From the NCBI RefSeq assembly GCF_003590095.1, contig NC_039502.1, positions 2,480,001 through 2,544,000 of the forward strand: a stretch of 64,000 nt of DNA, written 5' to 3'. Position numbers and translations under genes: made by a program. The notes under the pieces were generated by a model. The model had not been told where the DNA came from and ran no database searches. It saw only the letters and a list, made by a program, of their open reading frames with translations. Of the stretch, positions 1 through 10,800 are shown one piece after another (position 1 is the first letter of the stretch; the number at the start of each line of letters is the position of its first letter). The stretch is from Trichoplusia ni. Lineage: Eukaryota > Arthropoda > Insecta > Lepidoptera > Noctuidae.

Positions 1-285
1 TCAAGAAAAATCTCACACAAGGGTGGTGATTTTAGATTTCAAAGAATTCAGGTTGTCTCACAGTGTTTAATTTCACCATTTGTCAGTAGAGTCATGGAAT
101 AATCGAGGAAGGTCAAAGAACTTCGAAAAGTCACACCAGTTACTGCTGTATGATGGATGATGTAAATAGACAATTATGATCATCTACTGTTGATCACCTA
201 CAGCAGACAATCAACAAAAGGTTTTCTAGCTCCATGGGTTTTACAACTAGAATTCAAATTAGAATAAGTTTGAAGTAGAACTTAC
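1..285 (-). other. Intron 3 of RpS30 (partial)
   Basis: This is the start of the intron after the S30-junction exon. It opens with GTAAGTTC read on the minus strand and runs off the left edge. I see no coding sequence or repeat in it. Confidence 0.75.
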
Positions 286-793
286 CGGCACGAGCCAGGG
301 ATCCGTGCACTTTACCACCGAGCAGTGGGACTGTGAGGTCAAGCTCGTATGATGACAGTTCAGATACAAGGCAAGCATCGTCAACTGGGGCACCGCAGAG
401 CGACAGAGTCAGCTCCTCAGCACCGACCTCAGCAAGGACGCGGATGCGCTCCTGTAATTAACATAATATATCTACTATCAATATGTCATCAGTACATGAC
501 CACATAACATAACCTAAAAAGTAGCACTCCCTTGTTGTGATATTTTGTTGTGAATTTAATTGTAATATACACTTGGAACGTGACAAGTTCTTGAAATCGG
601 AAAACATTATTTCTGTCAGTGGGTTAACTGGATTTCATGAAAAAAATATTAAAACATGGGTCCTGAATTGTTCCGAAACACAAGATTAGAACACATCTAT
701 CATTATAACGTATCTTACCTTGATTTGGCCAATAGTCTCCTGGCCTTCAACGTCTAAGACGTGCGTCGACTGTCCTCTGATGTGCAGCTGCAT
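286..793 (-). CDS. RpS30: Ubiquitin-like/ribosomal protein S30 fusion (FAU type), 5' coding part; 3' end outside window
   Basis: Two coding exons are visible on the minus strand: 793-719 (25 codons from ATG, phase 0 donor AAG|GTAAGA) and 451-286 (55 codons plus 1 nt, donor GCCG|GTAAGT). The first encodes MQLHIRGQSTHVLDVEGQ and the second continues with ERIRVLAEVGAEELTLSLCG, a ubiquitin-like fold. It then reaches LLGGKVHGSLARAGK, where the ubiquitin-like part ends in Gly-Gly and S30 begins with KVHGSLARAGK. In this family the fusion is cleaved after Gly-Gly, and S30 joins the small (40S) ribosomal subunit. The remaining Lys/Arg-rich S30 residues must lie in an exon left of position 1. The start is supported by family alignment and by an acceptor just upstream (cag|AAGCCTCAAAATG). 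A non-coding first exon precedes it near 996-1045. The identity is secure; only the 3' end is missing. Confidence 0.95.
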
Positions 794-995
794 TTTGAGG
801 CTTCTGAAAAGCAAACGAAATATGCAACGGCGTGGTCAGTTTGGCATGATAACTTTATAAACGCGCATGTGAAAAAAATATGTAAATTTGAATAACTATT
901 ATTAATTCATTCATGTACTAACACCTAAAACCTATGTAAATCCAAATAATATCACAAAACTTATTTTAATACGCAATTTAGTGTAAAATACTAAC

Positions 996-1045
996 CTTAT
1001 CAGCCAAGTCTGACAAGCGAAAGAAACAAAGATGGTGGGCGGAAA
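996..1045 (-). promoter_or_regulatory. RpS30 non-coding first exon and TOP-like start region
   Basis: Read on the minus strand, a pyrimidine-rich stretch (CCTTTTCC, then TTTGTTTCTTTCGC) is followed by CTTGGCTGATAAG and a donor GTTAGT whose intron begins at 995. Ribosomal protein genes usually start transcription inside a pyrimidine tract (5'-TOP), so this fits the RpS30 leader exon. The donor end is firm. The start site (about 1030-1055) is inferred. No TATA box is evident. Confidence 0.6.
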
Positions 1046-1055
1046 AGGAAACAGA

Positions 1056-1946
1056 TTAAAATCGACTAAATAGGAAAAGACGAATTTATATGAACGAATC
1101 CTATAGACATACTACATTTTGAAAGAAATGTTGTCAATATTTGGTTATTTGGACGTAAAGACAGAAAAAGGAACTCAAATATATTTCTTGCCAATAAATG
1201 CATGGGTCCAGTAATTGTATGTCACGCAATAAGAAAGACATGCGACCTTCGAAATATTTTAGTCGATTATTCCAATAACACTTTTAGAACACTACTTGAA
1301 ATTCTTAGTTTCTATGGCTGGATTGTATTCTCAAAATATTTAGTAGAAGCTAAGCAAACACTAACATTGAAATGCGAAAATGCGCTGTAATTTAATTCAC
1401 TGTAGTTTTTCAAATCATTAGTCCTATTCAATGTGCAATACAGGTTATGTATGGAAATTTTGAAATCTAGATGTAACTTCAGTATACAGCGCGCTGGGTG
1501 GTTTCTGTTTCCTTGAAAATGTCGGGATAAAATGTGGCTTTGTCCCAGAAAAAAAAAACCACTTTGCTCACAAATCATTGTTTTCAATAAACAATATTTA
1601 AAAGTTTCATATAAACGTTGACCCCTCACCCTATTACCACCCATGCATCCCCTAGAATCAGTTAGCAAGCCCTTACTCAGGCCCTAAACTATCGATAAGA
1701 TTTAATTACTCAAATGTTTTAAAATAGTTCAATTTAATAACTAATTTTATTACGTGTAAAACGATTGGTTTCTAAACGTTGGTAAACAGTCTGTCCACCC
1801 TATAGCTCGTGATTGGCTGTCTGAAAAAAGCGGCTGACTGTGCCGTGTGATCTGTCCAATTTCGATGTGATTTCTTTTGAGGGAAAATGGTTAAATAAAA
1901 TAAATAGCTGCACCAAAATTAACAACCACCTCGTTAATTCTTTAAC
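1056..1946. other. Divergent intergenic region between RpS30 and Nus1
   Basis: About 0.9 kb separates the two head-to-head genes. It contains several short open frames on both strands that look like chance, and ATTGGCTG at about 1813 (a CCAAT-box-like motif). The Nus1 leader must lie in the last 100-150 bases. It may act as shared promoter sequence, but no core element is clear. Confidence 0.5.
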
Positions 1947-3042
1947 ATGCTGTCGAGGCTTCTTAGTCAGGTTCTGTTAACATTAGTGCATTTGGTTGTG
2001 AATATACTTGTTGCTGTTCAAAATGTTTATTCCCGAATTCGGAATAAAAAGTGCACATTACATCAAGATGAGGTGACTAAAAGTGATATCAAAGTTATAC
2101 TAGAAAATGTACCAAGAGTTACTAAGAAATTAAAACACTTGGTGATTTTGACGGACACTGATCACCACTCACTGAGTGATTTATCTCGTATGGTTATATG
2201 GAGCCTCGTAGCCGGGATTTCATACGTTAGCTTCTACGATTTAACTGGTAATTATGTACACATATAACAAATACACAATTTATAAAACAATACCATTTGT
2301 AGATTTTTGTCGAATGAAAAAAATTAATGCTAAACTGCATTAATTTTTTACCTATACCTAAAATCCATAAAAAAAATAATAAAATTCATGCTTAGAAATA
2401 CGGTTTACCGTAACTTTCGTTATCATATTAGTCATCAGCTTTGTATAAACCGTACCAAGTCATATTTCATATAATGTGCAGCTATTGCCTCATCTGCATC
2501 ATTAAGATAAGAATAATGTATTGACATTAAATACATTTTCTAATCCAGTCCATTTGATACATAAACCATTTATTTCAGGGAGACTGAAGGAAAATGAAGA
2601 AAAGCTATTTCTTGAAGTTGAACGCAACAAGAAGGGTGTGCCAGGCTGCATAAAATGGTACAACAAGCCAGACTTGAATGGCTACACAAATGGAATGCAA
2701 GCACACACTGTGTACATAAATATATTTACTAGTGAAGATGGGAGGCCGACAATTGCCCAGTGTATACGTAGGATAGCTGAGGACAAAGTAGTATGTAGTA
2801 GAGAATCTAGTGAATATACAGCACAAGAGTTGGATAGTGCTCTTATGCTCATGTACCCTTCCATTCCTGACCCAGACCTAGTGTTATACACCGGCCCAAG
2901 ATGTTGTACTCATGGGTTATTGCCTTGGCAAATACGACTCACTGAGTTCATACAACTTTCAGTCAACCATAGTGTAAATATTAACAATTATGTAGGTGCT
3001 TTGTATAGGTACAATAAATGTGATCAAAGATTTGGTAAGTGA
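1947..3042 (+). CDS. Nus1: Dehydrodolichyl diphosphate synthase complex subunit NUS1 (NgBR)
   Basis: There are two exons, 1947-2247 and 2579-3042, joined across a 331-bp intron (ACTG|GTAATT ... TTTCAG|GGAGA) in phase 1; the product is 254 aa. NUS1 pairs with the catalytic cis-prenyltransferase (DHDDS) at the ER membrane to make the long polyprenyl chain of dolichol used in protein glycosylation. Residues 3-24 form a hydrophobic membrane segment, followed by a basic stretch. The region from about residue 37 (VTKSDIKVILENVPRVTKKL) matches the degenerate synthase domain. The C-terminus has LLPWQIRLTEF and ends in RYNKCDQRFGK, carrying the Arg-x-Gly motif (R-F-G) that completes the partner active site. 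The start is the first ATG after upstream stops and leads straight into the membrane segment. The length is slightly shorter than the human protein. Confidence 0.93.
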
Positions 3043-3985
3043 GGTTGAGATAAGTCTTTAAACATAGGCCTAAGTGTAAAGTTCATTATAATGCTGCTGG
3101 TGTTTAGAACAAGCAATGCTTCAGCTAAAATTCATGACAGTTTGTTATAATGGGTAAATAGGCAAACTTCCTTGAAATCAATCAATATGGTCCTAATCAA
3201 GTAATTTTTACAAACATTGACAGTTCATCAGGATCTATCAAAACATGGAATAGTTCTAACTAATGTTTAAATACCAATATGTAGTTTTGATGTGACTTAT
3301 TTACTGTCTAAGGTCAGCAGCTAATTCTACTTAGCACAGATATGAATATTGGCATTGTCTATTTACCCACTTAATTACCTGTCTCTTGGATAAAATACTT
3401 ATTCTAAATGACCATACTGACAATATCTTTTGGTTTTACTATCATGTGTATGTGTATATAGGGTGCTTTATTTAAGTTTAAAAATATAGACCATCAAAGA
3501 GTAGATAATTATGTCCAAGGCCTATGACTACTTGAAATGGAAATGAAATAATTGGTGTTACAGCTATTATCTTGAACTGTATTAATAATTTAATTTTATC
3601 CAGTTTTCATACAAAACTGAAGCAATAAGCAACCTTTATAGATATTTGTTGAATATTAACTTATTTTTAATGATTAAAGTATAAAAGTATATAAAATTGA
3701 TCAATTCATGGTTTCATTTGTATCCTGATAGATAAGCAATATTATTTATCTAATGATTGAATTTATCCACTATGAGCATCTAATACTTTAAATTGCCAAA
3801 TGTTGGTCTAGAAGAAAGAATTGGAATGTAAATTAACTGTTGCTTAAAGGATAAGACAAATGCATTAACCTTTTTTAAACTGAACGAAAAGGGTCATGCT
3901 TAAGTGGAAAACTAGGTTCAAGACTACTTCTTGTACAAATTATACTAAATTATTATAATATGTTAATTTAGGAGAACAAAATAAA
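3043..3985 (+). promoter_or_regulatory. Probable Nus1 3' UTR with poly(A) signal at 3980-3985
   Basis: The region after the Nus1 stop has no coding sequence that I can support on either strand. The first canonical AATAAA downstream is at 3980-3985; a variant ATTAAA lies near 3674. Which signal is used is not known from sequence. If the distal one is used, the 3' UTR is about 0.95 kb and ends inside the 3' end of the convergent Pnisr gene. Confidence 0.5.
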
Positions 3986-3989
3986 ATAA

Positions 3990-4107
3990 TCCCAGTAATG
4001 AAGTAGATATTTTATTAAAGTATTACGCGATAATAGTGCACACCAAAATACTATACACAAGGACTAATATTTACATCTGTTGCACGCACTACTGATTGCT
4101 CCCACCT
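3990..4107 (-). promoter_or_regulatory. Possible last 3' UTR exon of Pnisr, with poly(A) signal at 4011-4016
   Basis: On the minus strand a good acceptor (TTTTTCTCTTGCAG|GTGGGAGC) lies at 4108, and an AATAAA signal follows at 4016-4011. The Pnisr stop is at 4811-4813, with possible donors at CATCAG|GTTACT and CAACAG|GTTGTA just beyond it. So the 3' UTR may contain an intron of about 0.7 kb. The AATAAA is clear; the splice is a guess, and an unspliced 3' UTR of about 0.8 kb is equally possible. Confidence 0.4.
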
Positions 4108-4810
4108 GCAAGAGAAAAATACAAATAATATATCACAGCCTTAGCTTTCTTGATGTCAGAAATGCATGTATCAGCTAAAAACAGCCGTTATCTATATTTG
4201 AACAGCGATAAGAGACGGATGCTGCGCGTAACTTCCCAAATTGAATAAAATTCAAAGTTATCAAACTAGGTTTTATCTCACAAAAATTACGTAAGTATGA
4301 TTGCTGTTTAGTGTGACTAGGTCATGATTTGTTCAATGACCATTATTTTAACTGAACTTCAAAATTGAAGTTCATTTTTATTACTTGTTAATTTAAACGT
4401 TTTGAAGTTACGTCCCATTGTTCAATTTATATAATTTGAATTTTATTTTAATAAATTAAACTATTTGCGTGCGTTAATGTCGTAAATTCTTTTGTTTCAA
4501 ACTATATTTTTACAATGAGAATAGCGATAGCTTTGAAAAAATTAAGGAAAACAACATTTCTGACATCATCCTATTTTCCATATCCATACAATGTTAGTAC
4601 ATTGGGCTTGAGGTAGACATTTTAGTTACATTACACTAATTTCTGTATTTACATATTATACACTTAAAATTACTGGCAGAGGATATATTTATTATATGCT
4701 CTTAATTTGGAAATGTTAGTTATATTTTCACAAACAATTTAGTTTCGTTTCTAAGTTGAACACACAGAAGATAGATAAAAGTACAACCTGTTGGATCAGT
4801 AACCTGATGT

Positions 4811-7800
4811 TCACCGGCGATGACGGGAGTGACTGCCGCTGCGTGATCGACGCCGGTCGTAGTCCCTAGACCGTTCATACCTATCGTACTTGTCGTAGTC
4901 TCTGCCCGACCTGTCGTATGACCTGTCCCGCTTCGAGCTGTCCCTGTCGTATGACCGCCTGTCCCGCTTGCGCGAGCGCTCTTCAGACCGATCCCGCGAT
5001 ACCTTCTTCCGTCCCGAACGCGATTCGTAACTGATTGAACGCGACCGCTTCGTACGTTTCCTAGGACGTTCCTCTTCCGAATCATCCCTGTATTTATCTT
5101 TATGTCTGTCGTAGTCCCTACTCCTAGACGATTTGTATTTATCGTAGTAGTCATCTTTCTTTTTCGATCTTGATTTGTCAGATCGATCATGCTCCTCGTA
5201 ATATTTTGATTTAGAATAGCTTCTGTCACTAGATTTATGAGACTTGTCTTTTCTATGCTTATCTTTCTTTGATTTTCTGCGAGAGCCACTAGAGCTAGAG
5301 CCCCGACGTTTCCGTTTCTTTGATTTCGCTTCAGCTAAGGTATCATGTTCAGTTTCTGAAGATGTTCCGCTGTGACTCGATAAAGAATCATCCTCAGAGT
5401 CACTGGTGGAAGGTGAGCTTTCTTTATGATGGTGGTTTTTACTAGACTGCTTTGCATGAGGACTTGGCGTACGATCCCTTTTACTTGACTTCCTAGGTTT
5501 CTCCTCTAGAATGGTATCTAACTTCCTGGCCGCGTCGACCTTTTCTGATTTGTGGTTGTTTCTCTTATCCTTAGACGGGCGACGTTCTGGTAACTTATCT
5601 GGGGTTTCACTGTCCACTGGAGGTGGCGTTGCGGATGACCCTATAACAAATGTAATATATTAGCCAAATCATAAACAGGATAGGACAGTCTTTATTGCTC
5701 TGAAGAAGATTCTTGAGGGTCTTTTGGTTGCAATGACAACTATGTACTTACGAGAACGTCGCGGCCGTTCGGGAATTGCGTTAACTGGCGTGGTAGGCTC
5801 TTCATTCGCCTCCCTCGCCTCGGCTCGCCTGACTTCCGCTTCAATTTCCCGCGTTGTGCGCTCGAAATCTACACGCTTGCGTTTTATGATGTCCTGTAGA
5901 TAAAACATAATTCATTTGTGCTGAGCATTAACTGAGCTGAAGAAAGAGAGTTAGATACCGGACAGAGCATTTTATAGGGCATATCCCTATAAAATACGAC
6001 ACGATAAATTGAAAACAAGTTAAAAGTCATTGCTATTCTGGTTTTAATAACTCGAATAATAAACTAATTGACATACTTTACAGTTGTTATGCATACGTAA
6101 TAATGAATTTAATTAGGTACACAAAAAAGCATGTTTCCAGAAGTCAAGGTTACATACAGTTGACAAAATAGGTACCGAGGACGTTTTGACTTCTAATAAA
6201 GGTTTATTTTTATTTGTATATTATAGACATATAGAGTACCTGCAGCTGTTGGTCGGTCAGGTCATTCTGGTCGTCGTCTTCGCTGTCGTCGCTGCTGCTC
6301 TCGTACGCGCCCAGCCCTGCATACACACTCACGACATTAATAACTTACGACACACACTAACGCTCGCGTGACAAGTGACGTATATACCCGGAGGTGACCA
6401 CCGAATATGTTCAGTAAGTCCATTTGCATCATACCCCATTTAAATTTGATGTGTTTACCGTTTGATTGTTGAATAAAACTAACACTGAACAGTATGTATA
6501 TCAACACGTAAACTAGTAAGAAATTTTGAGTACAGATTTCGAAATTTACAAAAAAAAAACAACACCATTTTTACACACTAACACTTTCACAATATAACTT
6601 TACATAAATGTTTTATACTTATATAACATCTATAATAAATTCAGTACATCTCTTACCAATTATCCACTAAACACAATGCATTTATACACTGTAGATACAA
6701 GATATAGCGTTAAAGGCTATATCTAAGATAGAAAAATGATGCTGGACTGCTGAAATGAGAAATTCATGTAACATACATGGCGGTTTAAAACATATTCATA
6801 ACTCACATTATTGATAGCTTTTCTTCAAAATTAAGAGAAAAACCACCATTTATGTTTTATGAGCAAAAATATCTGGCAAACTGTTGAATGTGGATTATTG
6901 ACCGTGAAATACGTAATTTTATTTAATTAATATTGAAATGTTCCAAAGGCTATCGTAATTAGGATGTCCAAAGGCAGTCTCCAATTCGCAGTATCGTCGT
7001 AAGTTTGCGAGGTATTTTTGCAAGCTGGGCGTTAGGAACACAACTCACCGAGACCACTGGCGATAGCGGCCAGTGCCTTCGACTTGCTCGCTTTCATGGC
7101 GTTGAGGCGCGACGCTTTTACCATATAAATAAAACCAAAATTAATGAAAAACCACTTATGTATTCAATTGTCAACAGGCAACATCTGAAATAAGACCTTA
7201 TTAGCGATGAAATATAACACAGTTTGCACATCACAGTTCTTCGAGAGTATACATAAGACAATCTCAGTATGAGACGGTGGTTATCACAGTGTATCATATC
7301 ACAGTTACAGTCAGTACGCGATAGTTTCTCGTTGTACAAAGTAACGTCTTGACAGAGACCGTCGGGCCGTTTGAAACTTAGGTGGAAGGAAATACCTTGA
7401 TGGGTGGTATATCGTGCCAATTCTTCCTGGCTCACCATTTGAATCTCCTGGTCAGTCACCTCAAGGAGTATTTCTGTGAGTGAGCGGCGGACGGCAAGCA
7501 TCTGTTAAAGGGACGATTTGTTAAAACATACCTACGTAATAGCATGGTGTTTAGCTTTTTAATTTGGTTTCACATTTACAAGTTCAGGACCATTTTCAGT
7601 ACCATTGCCATAGCAAATAACTATAAAGTAGTAATTTATAGTTATTTATGGTATAACTTAAACTTACATATACCTATAGAAAGTATTACGCAGTTAAATC
7701 TGATGTACATGACATACCACTTCTTGCATGATCTCCTCCCGACTCCTCTTGGCGGGCGGGGGTTCCTCGCGCTCTTCCTTGACCGGCACCTCCTCTGCGG

Positions 7801-10800
7801 GCTCCACCTTCGCTGGGCTGGACACCGGCGCGGGCTTCTCCGCTTCCTCACCTTCAGAATCCGATTCCTGATTTATTTAAAAGATAAGCAATATCAGTTT
7901 CCGTAATAACGTAAATTGCGTGAACCAATCCTACGGTATGAATAGCACCGATATATATACCTGAATATTGTTTATAACATCACAAGGAAAGTATAGTGAG
8001 GGGTTTGACAATTTTGGGCTGTATCAGTCGATTGAAATGCGCATTTTATAAGAAGTGTCTATGAGTGAGGATGATTTTGTAGTGACAAATTAATAAGCAA
8101 TTAATTTCTTTCCTTTTTTAACGATTCTTTCTTAGACATAAAAACATGCTTCTCACCGTAGATTATTGCTTCATTTAAATCATTCATGTGTCACAAAATT
8201 TGTATTAATGATTAATGCATCAAGGAAAATTCGGCCACTATAAATGCCAGTTATTATTATGCATGAAATGTGAATCGAATTACGACCTATATAAATGTCA
8301 TTAATTATCTCAGGATAAATAAAGCAGGAAGTGTTGGCACATTGCTGCTGGGCAACCAAGTTCCTACTTGGCATGTTCTAATGAAACAATAATCTAAATA
8401 TCAGGACTAACTTGCTAACATTGAATGTAGTCCAAAGCTGAATTTTAGTGTTGTACATTAATTTCGTTATTTGTGTTTAGAAATTCTTAGTAGAACTTCA
8501 CTAAATGGTCATAACAATTCTGACAATGTTCAACACTTTCGCTTTTATAGCAACAATTGCTGTGTTGAATTAGGCATGGTGCACCCTTACACTTACAAAG
8601 TACATCTTCTATATCACTGTTTAAGATAATAATAATACTGGTCCGGGAATTCTGTTGTATTTGCTCTAAATGGCTGTAATGAATATTATTTGTCTGCAAC
8701 ATCCAAACGCAATATGTCTGTAATATACTAACGAATTTGCTCTTGGGCGGCAACACTGGTTGTCCTCCGGCCTCTGCTTTCATTCTTTCTAGTTCTAGCT
8801 CCTCTAGCCTCTTCTTTTCCTTCTCGGCTTCTTCTCGCGCCTTCTTTTCTTGTTCTCGTTCTATAGCTTTTTGTTTTTCGCGTTCCATTTTCTCCAATCC
8901 TGTCGAATTTAATTTAAATAAAATATGGTAAGCAGTATTAGTAGTGTAGAAACTGCAATATTGTTAAGACTTATCACAATAAAGTAACCGATTTAAGCTT
9001 TGACTAACCTACTGATGCTTATTTAAATTTTACATTATGTTACAGTACTAGTGAGTGATATTTATTTAATGCATCAATTCATAACCACATTCATCATAAC
9101 AACTGTATTATCAAAACTCCCCTTAAACAACGTGTCTTGTTATAAGGTGCTTCATACCTTCCCTTATCCATGCCGGTAGTTGTCGCCGTTTCGCAGCGTC
9201 TATAGTTGGAGTAGACATAGCCGTCGGCATAACTATCGGCTCGATCACTGGAGGTATTACGGGTGGTTTGTCTCTGAAACATCGATAGAACAAGCTCAAT
9301 ATTAGCAGCAACACTTCTAGCTGTGGGATTAGGAACGAACCTAGTGGATACGATTATTAATTAAAAAGATGGGCATTTGTATGATCTTTAGTAAAACTAC
9401 GCGACATGTACCAAAATCACGTTATGGTTGTAACATATTGATTATTAATAAGTAATTACTGATAATATCAGGCCTATATATCCCGATACTAAGCAAAGTC
9501 CTCTTTCTGTATAGGGAACTATTCGGCGTTGATAAAAATCAAGGTAAGGAGTATCCATTTTATTTACAGAAATGAAGTTAGGTTTTAGAGTTGTCATCTA
9601 ACCAAACCAAATGGAAGCTTATGTAGAACTGTCGAATTTCTCTAGTGACTTCATAATTCTTAACCTATTTTCTTATCATGTGCTTTCAAGGACAGGCTAA
9701 TTAAGGATACGAGATAAGTACCCTGAAGTTTCAGTTCAATTGTTATCTATAGAATTGATTGTGTTTATAGTACTTTTTTATAGTATATGAATCATTATAT
9801 TTATTAATTATCCTTTAGATAGGCATAATAATGTGCCATCGCTGCTGACATATAATTTCAAACCATTGCCCTTGAACTAACCATGCCATGTTCAGAAACA
9901 ATGAATTTAATTCAGATCTTTTGTTTGCTTCTGTGACGTTTCGAGGCGTGCTTACCATGCAAGGTCAAATACTGTATTTGTTACATCCGTGGGCTTTACA
10001 TAACGCTCGAGTGACGGCAAAAATGAAATAACCTTTAACCATTATTGATTCTGGTAGCTGTATTCTGTTATTCATTAGTACCGCAGTTTGAAAGAAGTGT
10101 CGGTTTTGTTTGTAGTTTCATAACACGACATGGGTATCTTTTGTTGATAATAGAATAGTCCATATTACATTTCAATATCGCAGTTAATGTCTCACATTTT
10201 ACTGTAACGTGCCTTACATGTTACCTACTTAACTTTTCATGTCGTAAATAGTTGTGGAAATATTATGTTCTGGAACGAAGAGAGTTTACACAAAGTCATC
10301 TGATATTGATCGATTTATTTAGGATATTCTAGGAGATATCTAAGATATTTGTTTATTATTCCATCCTGCTTTTAAGGGTCATGTTTTGTCCGGAAATACT
10401 CGGTCGATCTTACTAAATATTCGGATAGTCGGGTGGCATATGAGGGTAGTTACTAATGCTTTTACATAAGTTTTAAATCTTACCTCGGTGTTCTAGAAGT
10501 TCGAACAGGTTTATGATCTCTGTTTTTGCTCTTAGAGCGTCGATCTCTACTGGAGCTCCCGCTTCTGTTATTGGCTTGGTCTACTTGTGGCGCGGTCCAA
10601 TACCCATGTTGGAAGGTCGGAGCAGGCGTGCCCGTCGTGTATCTGTAGTAACATTGGAAGAAATAATAGGAAACAATACTTGTCTGATATAATTTCCACG
10701 TATCTATGGCACAATATTGTATCCTAAATAACCACTTTTCCAAATATCCCTATTATTATTCCGAGCCATGTCTGACATTTTTGGCTTTGTGTGTATGTCC

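Noticed and set aside
1312..1668. 118-codon open frame on the minus strand
   Set aside because: No domain, no codon-position bias, and no splice or promoter context. At this AT content, a few frames over 100 codons are expected by chance in 64 kb.
4720..5289. 189-codon frame overlapping the Pnisr RS domain
   Set aside because: It is the out-of-frame shadow of the repetitive Arg/Ser codons of the last Pnisr exon.
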